DNA from: Weissella viridescens
GTDB taxonomy: Bacteria > Bacillota > Bacilli > Lactobacillales > Lactobacillaceae
Assembly (NCBI RefSeq): GCF_001437355.1
Contig: NZ_JQBM01000001.1
Location: forward strand, 124,001 to 188,000
Direction: 5' to 3'
Length of the DNA: 64,000 bases
Of the stretch, positions 29,763-38,541 are shown one piece after another. The position numbers and the translations under genes were made by a program. The notes under the pieces were generated by a model that saw nothing but the letters and a program-made list of their open reading frames with translations, ran no database searches and was not told the DNA's origin. The number at the start of each line of letters is the position of its first letter. Position 1 is the first letter of the stretch.

Positions 29763-30185
29763 TTAAATTGGTAAATCTAAACTTTGTTCGGCTAAAACAG
29801 TGAAGACCACATGTTCATTAATTTCAACCTGCGCTTCAACTCCAGTACCTGAAATCGTTTCAATAGCCTGGGCTAAAAATCCGGCTTCTAGGTAGAAACT
29901 AGGGGTTTTACGTTCAGATTGCCGAGCTAAAACAACGGGACCACTAAGTTCCCACTTCAACTCTGTTCCTTGCCGACTCAAGGCCTTCAAACTACCAAAG
30001 CCGATTCGATTAAAGCAGAGCTCAATGGCTGTAATGCTGTTAAGTTCCTCACGTTGTGCCAAACCTTTTCCAGCCCAGTACAAGATGTTCGATTCGTCTT
30101 CTTGCAATAAATCCGGTAGTAACCGATCTCTTAGCACCGTTAAGGCAAATGTGTTTGTTTCTGGTGATTGAACTAACTCGTCCAT
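29763..30185 (-). CDS. YslB-family protein (DUF2507)
   Basis: 140 residues. The block LYWAGKGLAQRE followed by FNRIGFGSLKALSR and an N-terminal FALTVLRDRLLPDLL match the YslB/DUF2507 family, a cytosolic protein of unknown role next to mutS2/trx genes in some Firmicutes. Start at 30185 has AAGGAG upstream; the frame is open to 30251, but that part has no ribosome site. Confidence 0.8.
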   Translation of the reverse strand: MDELVQSPETNTFALTVLRDRLLPDLLQEDESNILYWAGKGLAQREELNSITAIELCFNRIGFGSLKALSRQGTELKWELSGPVVLARQSERKTPSFYLEAGFLAQAIETISGTGVEAQVEINEHVVFTVLAEQSLDLPI

Positions 30186-30241
30186 AATGCACTCCTTAAA
30201 TTGAAAATGAATATACTCAAGTATATAGCATTTCAAGTCAT

Positions 30242-30270
30242 TTGCCAACATATTACATCCATGTTAAAAT
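30242..30270 (+). promoter_or_regulatory. Candidate promoter of the ADP-ribosylglycohydrolase-like gene
   Basis: TTGCCA (30242-30247), 17-base spacer, TAAAAT (30265-30270), with the start codon at 30299. Confidence 0.5.
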
Positions 30271-30298
30271 TACTGCCTGTGAAAGGAATCAGGTAATC

Positions 30299-31219
30299 AT
30301 GAATCAATCTCAGACACCCTTAACAAATACAACTTATGGTTTGGTCAATGCAGATTGCTTTGCCGAACACCTTGATAACGCACAAACGACCGATTGGAGC
30401 TCAGCTTCATCATTGACGTTGGCAACTATCTCTAGCTTATCGCGTGGGTATAACTTAAGCCATTTAATGGATCAGTTTACTGCATGGTACGCACGAGGGG
30501 ACTATACTGCTGACCGTAGCGTGCAAATGAGTGATCGCACCACAATTCGTTCAATTGAACACTATATGATTAATCACGATCCATTTTCTTCTGGTAGCCA
30601 CCAAGAACAGGTTGTGGATAATGGTGCTTTGTTGCGTATTATGCCAGTTGTTTTATTTCTAAACACTGAATATGGCGATGACTTTGTGATCGATGACCCA
30701 GCCATGCTGACACTACACCAAATTACAGGGTTAACGCATAATCAGCCAACTGCACTCATTACAAATGGTATTTATGTCATGTTCGTTAATGAATTGATGG
30801 CAGGGGAGACGCCCGTTGATGCCCTTGAAATCGCCATTGATACAGCATATGACTACTATTCAAAACATAATATTTTTCAGGAAGCACTAATTCACTTTGA
30901 TCAATTAAATACACCTGACTTTAAAAATAGTAATATTGAATCACTCACTGCGTCAAATTTAGCCATTGATACTTTAACAGCCTGCATCTGGATTATTTTA
31001 AACTCTGATTCCTATGCAAGTGCAATGGCCCTGACGCTCAAATTAAACGGTGATCCTAGTAGTTTATTGCCTTTAGTGGGCACAACTGCCGCAATTTTGT
31101 ACCCAGTCGATGTTGACGCTATGACGAATTTACCAAAAAATGGAACGAATCTTATCAAACGTATTCTAAACATCGGTAATCGCTCTTATCGTTTTCAACG
31201 CCTAGAACTTTTTAACTAA
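30299..31219 (+). CDS. ADP-ribosylglycohydrolase-fold protein, metal ligands replaced
   Basis: 306 residues. Fold signatures of the DraG/ARH family are recognisable: SSLSRG (46-50), NGALLRIMPVVLF (108-120), LHQITGLTH (139-147), SNLAIDTLTACIWIIL (219-235). The residues that hold the two Mg ions are not: the family's TDDT is SSAS here (34-37), the C-terminal GDxDT is NGDPSS (250-255), and the N-terminal GxxxGDxxG is GLVNADCFAEHL. Such a protein probably cannot catalyse the usual metal-dependent ADP-ribose removal, and may bind ligand or act as a scaffold. No ADP-ribosyltransferase lies nearby. AAGGAATC ribosome site. Start at 30299 chosen over 30242. Confidence 0.75.
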   Translation: MNQSQTPLTNTTYGLVNADCFAEHLDNAQTTDWSSASSLTLATISSLSRGYNLSHLMDQFTAWYARGDYTADRSVQMSDRTTIRSIEHYMINHDPFSSGSHQEQVVDNGALLRIMPVVLFLNTEYGDDFVIDDPAMLTLHQITGLTHNQPTALITNGIYVMFVNELMAGETPVDALEIAIDTAYDYYSKHNIFQEALIHFDQLNTPDFKNSNIESLTASNLAIDTLTACIWIILNSDSYASAMALTLKLNGDPSSLLPLVGTTAAILYPVDVDAMTNLPKNGTNLIKRILNIGNRSYRFQRLELFN

Positions 31220-31228
31220 ATCAAGTCA

Positions 31229-31271
31229 CTGTTATTTGTGTCATTTTAATGACCCAAATGGCAGTTTTTTT
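31229..31271 (+). terminator. Terminator after the ADP-ribosylglycohydrolase-like gene
   Basis: CTG..ATTTG..GTCAT / ATGAC..CAAAT..CAG, an interrupted stem with two G-T pairs, then seven T. Confidence 0.65.
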
Positions 31272-31427
31272 AATTAAATTGATACACTAATTTTTCAATA
31301 AATGAGATATACTTGGCAGAGTTCTTAACTGAGCCTTAAATGTAGGGTAGGCATGTTTGCTTTTACCGATACATATTATCGATAACTATAATATCTAAAA
31401 CGAAGTTTGAAGGGAGCACAGTCGGGA

Positions 31428-32204
31428 ATGGGACAAGATCGACAACAGTTACTCCTTGCCAAAACCTGCCTATTAGCCAGCCAAATTCTAATGGAAAATG
31501 GTTCTGAATTGGCCCGTATTGATGACACTGTAAAATATATTTCAAATACATATTCTGCTGGAAACGATGAAATTGAATCATATGTCACGAGCACACTTAT
31601 CATTATCACAGCCAATGACCCCTCTGATGAAGAGATGCAGCCGCTGGTGCTTGTTGAGAAAACGAACGTGAAATCAATCAATTTAACCAAAATTGATGAA
31701 ATTAACCGTTTATCACGCGCGTTCGTTGCACGTGAACTCACACTAAAGGAACTTTACGCTGAATTACGAGCGCTCCGAAAGATGCCGATGACTAGTCTGA
31801 CAAAGGCGAATATAGGAAGTTTCTTTTTAAGTAGCACTTTGACGTATTTAGCCACGCAAAGCATCGTCGCAAGCATCTTAGCCGGATTATTCGGAACTTT
31901 AGGTATGTACATCGTTACCAAAATCTACGATGCTTTACATCGTCCTTTTATTGGGGAGTTAATTGTGGCAGCAGTCATTACAATTCTAGTTCGCTTGATC
32001 ATGCTCGTTACACCTTTGCCTGAGTTCAACAACATTATTATTGGCGCCTTATTTCCGCTACTACCAGGGGTCCAATTAACCACTTCAATTAACGATATCT
32101 TCGATGGTAACTTGATTAGTGGTCCTCAACGTTTACTAAGTGCATTGATTCTAACATTTACAATGGTGTTGGGAAGCTTGCTTGTCTTTACTATTTGGAG
32201 GTAA
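31428..32204 (+). CDS. Threonine/serine exporter, ThrE-type N-terminal half
   Basis: 258 residues, DUF1212-type ThrE domain. Cytosolic N-terminal 110 residues (SQILMENGSELARIDDT, the family hallmark near the start), then about five transmembrane segments (FFLSSTLTYLATQSIVASILAGLFG, LIVAAVITILVRLIMLV, IIIGALFPLLPGVQLT). It pairs with the gene 2 bases downstream as a two-part ThrE exporter. Start at 31428 is ATG; an upstream TTG at 31407 is in frame but badly placed relative to GGGAG. Confidence 0.88.
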   Translation: MGQDRQQLLLAKTCLLASQILMENGSELARIDDTVKYISNTYSAGNDEIESYVTSTLIIITANDPSDEEMQPLVLVEKTNVKSINLTKIDEINRLSRAFVARELTLKELYAELRALRKMPMTSLTKANIGSFFLSSTLTYLATQSIVASILAGLFGTLGMYIVTKIYDALHRPFIGELIVAAVITILVRLIMLVTPLPEFNNIIIGALFPLLPGVQLTTSINDIFDGNLISGPQRLLSALILTFTMVLGSLLVFTIWR

Positions 32205-32206
32205 TT

Positions 32207-32680
32207 ATGGCTATTTTAGACTTTTTATTTAAAATTACGCTAATCTTTGGTGCTTCCATTGGATTCGCCATGACGGTTCAGGCACCCAACCGTTCACTTG
32301 CCATTACGGGAACGATTGGGGCAGTCAGTTACATTCCGAATATGATTGCATCTGGCTTAACCCATAACGTCTACTATGGTATTGCCTGCGGTGTGGCCAG
32401 TGTCACCACTTTATGCTATTTTGCTGCACGCATGTACCACATTCCAGCTTCTATCCTATTAGTGCCTGGGTTAGTGCCTTATTTCCCTGGACAGAAACTC
32501 TACCAAATGATCTGGAGTCTCTTCCAACTTGATTTAAGTGACTTTATTACAAACACTTCTGGATTCGTTGAAACCTCAGTCTGCATTTATGGAAGCATGT
32601 TAACCATGAATCTGGCCTTACCAATCATTATGCAGTTTTATCGCAGAATAAAGCAGCCATCCAAAACCAAATCACTTTAA
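32207..32680 (+). CDS. Threonine/serine exporter, ThrE_2-type C-terminal half
   Basis: 157 residues, membrane protein of the DUF3815/ThrE_2 family, about four to five transmembrane segments (FLFKITLIFGASIGFAMTV, SITGTIGAVSYIPNMI-like, ILLVPGLVPYFPG). It begins 2 bases after the first half with TTTGGAGG upstream. Probably exports small neutral amino acids; the substrate is inferred from family. Confidence 0.88.
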   Translation: MAILDFLFKITLIFGASIGFAMTVQAPNRSLAITGTIGAVSYIPNMIASGLTHNVYYGIACGVASVTTLCYFAARMYHIPASILLVPGLVPYFPGQKLYQMIWSLFQLDLSDFITNTSGFVETSVCIYGSMLTMNLALPIIMQFYRRIKQPSKTKSL

Positions 32681-32713
32681 AAAAGTTGGTGTTATTTACA
32701 CCGGCTTTTTTTT
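32680..32713 (+). terminator. Terminator after the thrE pair
   Basis: AAAGTTGGTGT / ACACCGGCTTT with G-T pairs and a T-run. Confidence 0.75.
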
Positions 32714-32764
32714 AATCTAAAATGAAATAAGACAGAAACCAAAGAAATCGGAGAGAGGTAGCCC

Positions 32765-33595
32765 ATGACTGATATTAAAATGATTGCAACTGACTTGGAT
32801 GGTACTTTTTTTAATGACCAACGTCAGGTTAATGAACCTAAATTCGCCGCACTTTTGGACTATTTTGATCAACATGACATGCATTTTGTCATTGCAACTG
32901 GTAATGACCAGCCCTTGGTTGACAAAATATTTGCACCATTCTTAGGTCGTTTTGACTATGTGATGAATAATGGTGCTCAAGTTTCAACTCGCACGGGGCA
33001 ACACCTGCGCGAGGCGTATTTTCAAGCATCTGATTTACCAGTCATCCAAAATTTAATTGAAGGTCAGAACATGCATTTCCGGCATGGCATTATTTTTAAT
33101 GGTGTGCATGATTCATACATGCTCCACGATTATATCGAAGTGGGTGACCTCTACGAAGACATCTTATGGTATTTCCCAAAGCTGAAGTATATCGATCGTA
33201 TTTCAGAAATTCCAGAAGACGAGACAATCGTCAAAGTTATCTTTAGCGCTGATCCTGACGAGGCTAATCAGTTTATTACTTTGGTCAATGCTAACTACCA
33301 AGAAAACTACCATGCGACAACATCAGGATACGGCGCAATTGACGTCATCCCTGCCAATGTCAATAAAGCAACTGGCCTTGACTTTCTACTTGATTTCTAT
33401 GGTCTGAATGCAAGTCAATTAATGACCCTTGGTGATGGTTTTAACGACTTAGAAATGCTCGAATACGCTGCCAAACCAAAATCAATGCCTAATGGGGACA
33501 CGTACATCAAGGACCATTTTCCACAGGCTGTTGCCGATAATAACCACGATGGAGTGCTTGATACCATCGTCCAAACTTTAAATATAACACTGTAA
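32765..33595 (+). CDS. Cof-type HAD-IIB phosphatase
   Basis: 276 residues. HAD motif I ATDLDGTFFN (catalytic Asp at about residue 9), motif II ATGNDQP, motif III lysine before the final LGDGFNDLEML (motif IV). Class IIB cap lies between motifs II and III. Such enzymes act on sugar phosphates or nucleotide-type phosphates; the substrate is not deducible. GGAGAGAGG ribosome site. Confidence 0.88.
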   Translation: MTDIKMIATDLDGTFFNDQRQVNEPKFAALLDYFDQHDMHFVIATGNDQPLVDKIFAPFLGRFDYVMNNGAQVSTRTGQHLREAYFQASDLPVIQNLIEGQNMHFRHGIIFNGVHDSYMLHDYIEVGDLYEDILWYFPKLKYIDRISEIPEDETIVKVIFSADPDEANQFITLVNANYQENYHATTSGYGAIDVIPANVNKATGLDFLLDFYGLNASQLMTLGDGFNDLEMLEYAAKPKSMPNGDTYIKDHFPQAVADNNHDGVLDTIVQTLNITL

Positions 33596-33638
33596 TCATC
33601 TCTACCTGAAAAAGAGGGATTCAACAAATGAGGTCAAC

Positions 33639-34466
33639 ATGGACATTAACCTATTATTTTCAATCGATGAAAATTTCACAACGCAATTAATGACAACGGT
33701 GTACTCAATTTATGCCAATTCAAACAAGGATAATCATTATCATGTTTATATTGTGCAGGAGTCGCCACTAAAAACTGCTGATCAATTACAAACTTTCTTT
33801 GATCAATATGACATGGATTATCATCCCATCGTCATTGATAAACATGATTTTTCAAAAGCACCAGTGTCAAAACGCTATCCAAAATCAATTTACTTTAGAC
33901 TATTAGCTCACGAATATTTGCCAACCAATTTAGATAAGATTCTCTATTTAGACGCTGATATTCTTTGCTTGAACGATATGACACCTTTTTATCAAACTGA
34001 TTTGTCCGGCTATTTGTATGCTGCTTCTATGCACGCCGATGCCTTAAACTTAACCAGTACGGTAAACAAGATTCGTCTGGATACTGATTTAGATAATTAC
34101 TACAATTCTGGCGTTTTATTAATGAACTTAGCTTTGATTCGTGAAAAGGTTCATCCTAGTGATATTTTTAAATTCATCGAAGAATATAAAAATTTCTTAT
34201 TATTACCAGATCAAGATGTTCTCAACAAGTTATATGGTGATGACATCATGCCAGTGCCTGATAACTATTATAACTACGATGTCCGTAAAGATTTAACTTA
34301 CCAGATCGTTAGTGATGGGGAATATAGCCCCAGTTGGGTCGCTAAAAATACTGTCTTTTTGCATTACTGTGGTAAAAATAAGCCTTGGCATGCCAAGAAT
34401 CCAAATGACAAATATAATTTTATTTATAAACATTATATGCATTTAACCTTGAATGATAATAACTAA
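33639..34466 (+). CDS. Family 8 glycosyltransferase
   Basis: 275 residues. N-terminal INLLFSIDENFTTQL, the metal-binding DxD in LYLDADILCLND, YYNSGVLLMNL, DQDVLN, and the C-terminal LHYCGKNKPW histidine block are GT8 marks. Typical roles are lipopolysaccharide/teichoic-acid or glycogenin-like glucosyl/galactosyl transfer from a UDP sugar. No signal. It follows the HAD gene by 43 bases. Target not known. Confidence 0.88.
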   Translation: MDINLLFSIDENFTTQLMTTVYSIYANSNKDNHYHVYIVQESPLKTADQLQTFFDQYDMDYHPIVIDKHDFSKAPVSKRYPKSIYFRLLAHEYLPTNLDKILYLDADILCLNDMTPFYQTDLSGYLYAASMHADALNLTSTVNKIRLDTDLDNYYNSGVLLMNLALIREKVHPSDIFKFIEEYKNFLLLPDQDVLNKLYGDDIMPVPDNYYNYDVRKDLTYQIVSDGEYSPSWVAKNTVFLHYCGKNKPWHAKNPNDKYNFIYKHYMHLTLNDNN

Positions 34467-34471
34467 TCATA

Positions 34472-34500
34472 TTGCCACGCCCTTGAAAGTTAGCTATAAT
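34472..34500 (+). promoter_or_regulatory. Sigma-A promoter of the amino-acid permease gene
   Basis: TTGCCA (34472-34477), 17-base spacer, TATAAT (34495-34500), with the ATG 40 bases on. Confidence 0.65.
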
Positions 34501-34539
34501 AGTTAAATTGTTGATTAAATAGAATGTAGGTAAATTAAA

Positions 34540-35889
34540 ATGAATCAAGATAATGCGACGACAAGTCCACAAGGACTTAAACGTAGTATGACGCTAGCAT
34601 CTGCGATTTCCACTGTAATGGGAACCGTTATTGGTGCGGGTGTTTTCTTCAAAGTCTCAAATGTCTCTGAAGTAACTGGCTCAACCAGTATGTCAATGCT
34701 CGTTTGGCTATTGGGTGGGTTAATTAGTTTGTGTGCTGGGTTGACTGGTGCCGAACTTGCCGCGGCCTTGCCTCAAACAGGCGGAATGCTTGTTTATATT
34801 GAACGTGCTTACGGTAAACTACCTAGTTTCTTACTTGGGTGGGCGCAAGTCATTGTTTATTTCCCAGCCAGTATTGCGGCCAAAGGAATTATCTTTGGAA
34901 CGCAGTTAATCAATTTATTCCACTTGGATGCCAAATTAATCATTCCAATTGGGGCAGTCGCCTTGATCTCTGTTGAACTGATTAATTTCTTAGGGGCCAA
35001 AATTGCTGGAACATTCCAGTCAATTACACTGATTTTCAAGTTAATTCCATTGGCACTAATCGTTATCTTTGGCCTATTCCAAAGTGGTAGTGTTCACGTT
35101 AGCTTGTTCCCAGTAACCGCTGGACCTGGTACCGGTGGCTTTATTACTGCTATGGGTGCCGGACTACTTGCAACTATGTATGCCTATGATGGTTGGATCC
35201 ACGTCGGAAACATTGCAGGGGAGATGAAGAACCCTTCACGTGATTTGCCCCGTGCCATTACCGGTGGAATTATCGGTGTGATGGTCATTTACTTGCTCGT
35301 TAATTTTGTCTTCATGCACACATTGCCACTAAGCGCCTTAGCTGGTAATGAAAGTGCCGCAATGGATGTCGCAAGTAAAATTTTCGGTGACATGGGTGGT
35401 AAATTAATTACCATCGGTATTCTAATTTCAATCTATGGAACGTTAAATGGTTACACATTGACTGGTATGCGCTTGCCATACGTCATGGCTGAAGAACGTC
35501 AATTACCATTCTCAAAGTATTTGACTCGTCTAAACGCCAATCAAGTCCCATACATTGCAGGATTGTTTGAGTTAGCTTTGGCCATCGTGCTTATGTTTGT
35601 TGGTGGGTTTGATACGTTGACAGACATGTTAGTCTTCGTGATCTGGATGTTCTATACACTTGTCTTTTTGGGTGTCATCATCTTGCGTCGTCGCGAACCA
35701 GATTTGCCTCGTCCATATAAAGTACCGCTATATCCCGTGATTCCTATTATTTCGATTTTGAGTGGTGTGTTCATTCTTGTATCTACATTAATGACACAAC
35801 TTACATTAGCATTGATTGGTATTGGACTAACCTTACTCGGTTTGCCAGTTTACTTCATCATGCAACATCGTAATGCTAAAAATGACTAA
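34540..35889 (+). CDS. APC-family amino-acid permease
   Basis: 449 residues, 12 predicted transmembrane segments. TM1 carries the unwound substrate-binding stretch GTVIGAGVFFK; TM6 region is AYDGWIHVGNIAGEMKNPSRDLPRA, the APC hallmark. Closest general type is the LAT/SteT serine-threonine exchanger group, but the substrate is not fixed by sequence. It has its own promoter and terminator. Confidence 0.87.
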   Translation: MNQDNATTSPQGLKRSMTLASAISTVMGTVIGAGVFFKVSNVSEVTGSTSMSMLVWLLGGLISLCAGLTGAELAAALPQTGGMLVYIERAYGKLPSFLLGWAQVIVYFPASIAAKGIIFGTQLINLFHLDAKLIIPIGAVALISVELINFLGAKIAGTFQSITLIFKLIPLALIVIFGLFQSGSVHVSLFPVTAGPGTGGFITAMGAGLLATMYAYDGWIHVGNIAGEMKNPSRDLPRAITGGIIGVMVIYLLVNFVFMHTLPLSALAGNESAAMDVASKIFGDMGGKLITIGILISIYGTLNGYTLTGMRLPYVMAEERQLPFSKYLTRLNANQVPYIAGLFELALAIVLMFVGGFDTLTDMLVFVIWMFYTLVFLGVIILRRREPDLPRPYKVPLYPVIPIISILSGVFILVSTLMTQLTLALIGIGLTLLGLPVYFIMQHRNAKND

Positions 35890-35895
35890 AAGTAG

Positions 35896-35926
35896 AAGCA
35901 TCCCATCGTTTTGGGATGCTTTTTTA
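35896..35926 (+). terminator. Terminator after the permease gene
   Basis: AGCATCCCA / TGGGATGCT stem, then six T. Confidence 0.86.
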
Positions 35927-36003
35927 TGTGTCTAATTTTGTACCAAATATCAAAATTTAGGGGGAGTTGCAAGCCTCGTGAATCACTTTTTTAAAATTTA
36001 GAA

Positions 36004-36032
36004 TTGTGTTACACTTATTATTCGTGAATAAT
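36004..36032 (+). promoter_or_regulatory. Promoter with overlapping palindrome, GT2-gtrA operon
   Basis: TTGTGT (36004-36009), 17 bases, AATAAT (36027-36032). ATTATTC-GT-GAATAAT (36017-36032) forms a perfect inverted repeat over the -10 region, a possible operator. Confidence 0.45.
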
Positions 36033-36074
36033 ACATTTAATTAGATAAAAATCGATTACAAGGTGGAGATACTA

Positions 36075-37079
36075 ATGAAACGCTTAATGATTGTTGTACC
36101 AGCGTACAATGAGGAGGAAGCCCTACCAAAGACGCTAGATGTTTTAGACGGTGTGCTTTCTGATTTAATTGAAACAAACAAGGTCGATAAAGCCAGTAAG
36201 ATTGTCATCGTAAATGATGGATCAGCTGATAAGACATGGTCAATTATTGAGGATGCCGCAGCTAAAAATGACCACATTTCTGGTATTAATTTTAGTCGTA
36301 ACTATGGACACCAAAATGCCCTTATTGCTGGCTTAACAGCAACCCGTGATTACGGTGATATTTTTGTCACGATTGATGCGGACTTACAAGACGACGTCAA
36401 CGCCATTCCAAAAATGGTTGCTGAAAACGCCAACGGGTTCGACATTGTCTATGGTGCCCGTAATTCACGGGAAACTGATTCAGCATTCAAGCGCGGTACT
36501 GCGGAAATGTTCTACAAAATCATGGGGAAGTTGGGCGTTGAAATGGTACCCGATTCAGCTGACTATCGCCTTATGTCACAACGTGCTGTAGACCATTTAC
36601 TTGAATTTAAAGAACACAACCTTTTCTTACGTGGGATTGTACCTCGTGTTGGTTTCCCAAGTACAGTTGTTTACTATGCCCGTAAAGAGCGTGAAGCTGG
36701 TGAATCTAAGTATCCGTTGAAGAAAATGATTAACTTTGCGTGGGACGGTATTACGTCATTCTCTGTTGCACCAATGCGCTTTATTTTAGCCGTTGGTATT
36801 TTCAGTATGGTGATTGCCGTTGGTATGATGATTTATGCAATTTATCGTGAATTAACGGGACATACAGTAGCTGGATGGTCATCATTAATGGTGTCACTTT
36901 GGTTTATTGGCGGATTCCAATTAATTGGTATTTCTATTCTGGGTGAATACCTTGGTAAGATCTTTAACGAGGTCAAGGACCGCCCACGATACGTCATCCA
37001 AGACAACTTGCTTTCAAATCAAGATTTTGATGACAAGCAAGCTGAAAAGCATTTGGATGATGGTATGGGGGAAGTTTAA
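36075..37079 (+). CDS. Membrane-anchored family 2 glycosyltransferase (GtrB/CsbB type)
   Basis: 334 residues. GT-A domain: VVPAYNEEEALPKTL, VNDGSADKTW, the DxD in TIDADLQDD, RGIVPRVGFPS, then two C-terminal transmembrane helices (about 230-290, ILAVGIFSMVIAVGMMIYAIY and LMVSLWFIGGFQLIGISILG). This type makes a polyprenyl-phosphate-linked sugar, working with the GtrA-family protein encoded next to it, 1 base downstream. In lactic acid bacteria such pairs decorate lipoteichoic or wall polymers. Start at 36075 with GGTGGAG upstream. Confidence 0.9.
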   Translation: MKRLMIVVPAYNEEEALPKTLDVLDGVLSDLIETNKVDKASKIVIVNDGSADKTWSIIEDAAAKNDHISGINFSRNYGHQNALIAGLTATRDYGDIFVTIDADLQDDVNAIPKMVAENANGFDIVYGARNSRETDSAFKRGTAEMFYKIMGKLGVEMVPDSADYRLMSQRAVDHLLEFKEHNLFLRGIVPRVGFPSTVVYYARKEREAGESKYPLKKMINFAWDGITSFSVAPMRFILAVGIFSMVIAVGMMIYAIYRELTGHTVAGWSSLMVSLWFIGGFQLIGISILGEYLGKIFNEVKDRPRYVIQDNLLSNQDFDDKQAEKHLDDGMGEV

Positions 37080-37080
37080 A

Positions 37081-37506
37081 ATGTCAGCATTTATTGAAAA
37101 AATTTCAGCCTTACTAAAACAATATCAAGATGTCATTATCTACCTTATTTTTGGTGTGCTAACAACCTTAATTAATTTGGTTGTTTATACGATTGGTTTG
37201 TACTTTGGTATGAACGTACAAGTTGCCACCATCTTGGCTTGGGTGATCGCCGTGATTTTCGCTTATTTGACAAACCGCAAGTGGGTTTTTCACTCAACCG
37301 CTCATACACCACAAGAAATCGGTAAAGAAGCCACGTCATTTACGTTATCACGTTTATCAACTTTGTTAGTTGATATGGCAATTATCTGGTTTGGGGTCCA
37401 GTTGTTGGGTCAAAACCCAATCGTTTGGAAGATTATCGATAACGTCATTGTTGTTATCTTGAATTACGTCCTCAGTAAAGTGATGGTCTTTAAAGATCAC
37501 GAATAA
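37081..37506 (+). CDS. GtrA-family membrane protein
   Basis: 141 residues with four transmembrane helices (IIYLIFGVLTTLINLVVYTI; ATILAWVIAVIFAYLTNRKWVF; STLLVDMAIIWFGVQLLG; IIDNVIVVILNYVLSKVMVF). The TNRKWVF and LNYVLSKVMVFK motifs are typical of GtrA, a proposed flippase or partner for polyprenyl-linked sugar. Starts 1 base after the GT2 stop, so tightly coupled. Confidence 0.9.
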   Translation: MSAFIEKISALLKQYQDVIIYLIFGVLTTLINLVVYTIGLYFGMNVQVATILAWVIAVIFAYLTNRKWVFHSTAHTPQEIGKEATSFTLSRLSTLLVDMAIIWFGVQLLGQNPIVWKIIDNVIVVILNYVLSKVMVFKDHE

Positions 37507-37510
37507 CCGC

Positions 37511-37547
37511 AAAGCGACAAACACAATCATCGTGTTTATCGCTTTTT
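37511..37547 (+). terminator. Terminator after gtrA-type gene
   Basis: AAAGCGACAAACAC / GTGTTTATCGCTTT stem with one mismatch, then T-rich. Confidence 0.8.
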
Positions 37548-37603
37548 TCTTTTGTTTCAATCATCGGTTTCCATCTAAATGCGAACATTTAAAATGTAAA
37601 ACA

Positions 37604-37632
37604 TTCAAATCCCACGAAAATTGTTGTAGAAT
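37604..37632 (+). promoter_or_regulatory. Candidate promoter of the folate operon
   Basis: TTCAAA (37604-37609), 17 bases, TAGAAT (37627-37632). No tetrahydrofolate riboswitch was recognised in the 100-base leader. Confidence 0.4.
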
Positions 37633-37666
37633 TTAGTATAAATCAAATAATCGAGGTTTTTGAATT

Positions 37667-38029
37667 TTGAAAATTAAATTAAACGACATGCAATTTCACA
37701 GCTACATTGGTTTTTATGCGGCTGAACGTGAAGTCGGGCAAGACATCACAATCAATGTAACGCTGACTTTGCCAGACTGTCCGCTTGAAACGTATCTCAC
37801 TGACGACTTGACGCAGACTGTTAATTACGGTGATGTTTACGATCTAATTGCTACAATGGCCACAGCTAAAAACGAAACCAAACTAATTGAAACTTTGGCC
37901 GCGCGAATGATTCAGACAATTCACCGTCAATTTCCAAACGAAATTGAATTGGTCACTGTCCGCATTAAGAAACACAATCTCCCAATTGCCGGTATCTTAG
38001 ATAGTGCCGAAATTGAACTCGAAGGGTAG
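37667..38029 (+). CDS. folB: Dihydroneopterin aldolase
   Basis: Cleaves dihydroneopterin to 6-hydroxymethyl-dihydropterin. 120 residues, normal length. Seen: HSYIGFYAAEREVGQDI, the VNYGDVYDLI block, ETLAARMI, and the catalytic-lysine region RIKKHNLPIAG. The best start is the TTG at 37667 with GAGG 10 bases upstream; no upstream ATG fits. First gene of folB-folK-folE-folC-folP, spaced 6 to 14 bases apart. Confidence 0.93.
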   Translation: MKIKLNDMQFHSYIGFYAAEREVGQDITINVTLTLPDCPLETYLTDDLTQTVNYGDVYDLIATMATAKNETKLIETLAARMIQTIHRQFPNEIELVTVRIKKHNLPIAGILDSAEIELEG

Positions 38030-38035
38030 GAATCG

Positions 38036-38527
38036 ATGCACAATATTGCTTACATTGGATTAGGTAGTAATATGGGCAACTCACAAGAGACCCTCACACA
38101 AGTTATTGCTGATTTAGATGCCAATCCAGATATTCAAGTTTTAGCGCGTTCATCGCTCTACCGGACCGACCCTGTTGGGAATGTAGACCAAGATCAATTT
38201 GTAAACGCGGTTATTAAGATTGGCACGACATTAACGCCTGATGCATTGTTGCATGTTCTACATGAACTTGAACAGAAATATCATCGCGTCCGCACGGTGC
38301 ATTGGGGGCCACGCACCTTAGATTTAGACATCGAACTGTACAATGATGTCACGTTGCAAACTCAAGCCTTAGACATTCCACATCGCGAAATGTTTAATAG
38401 GTTATTTGTGCTTGTGCCATTGCTTGATGTATTAGATCCAATGCATCCCCGTTATCAACAAGTGACCCAAGCTGCCACGGACTTAGCTGGGCAACAATAT
38501 ATTGCTAAAATCGATGCAACATCATAA
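38036..38527 (+). CDS. folK: 6-hydroxymethyl-7,8-dihydropterin pyrophosphokinase (HPPK)
   Basis: 163 residues. IGLGSNMGN near the N-terminus, YRTDPVGNVDQDQFVNAV, and the signature GPRTLDLDIELYND (magnesium-binding Asp pair) are intact. The product feeds dihydropteroate synthase encoded three genes on. Confidence 0.95.
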   Translation: MHNIAYIGLGSNMGNSQETLTQVIADLDANPDIQVLARSSLYRTDPVGNVDQDQFVNAVIKIGTTLTPDALLHVLHELEQKYHRVRTVHWGPRTLDLDIELYNDVTLQTQALDIPHREMFNRLFVLVPLLDVLDPMHPRYQQVTQAATDLAGQQYIAKIDATS

Positions 38528-38541
38528 ATAAGGAGCCACTT

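Noticed and set aside
37560..37666. Possible tetrahydrofolate riboswitch upstream of folB
   Set aside because: The 100-base leader lacks the conserved pairing and loop sequences of that class and is too short.
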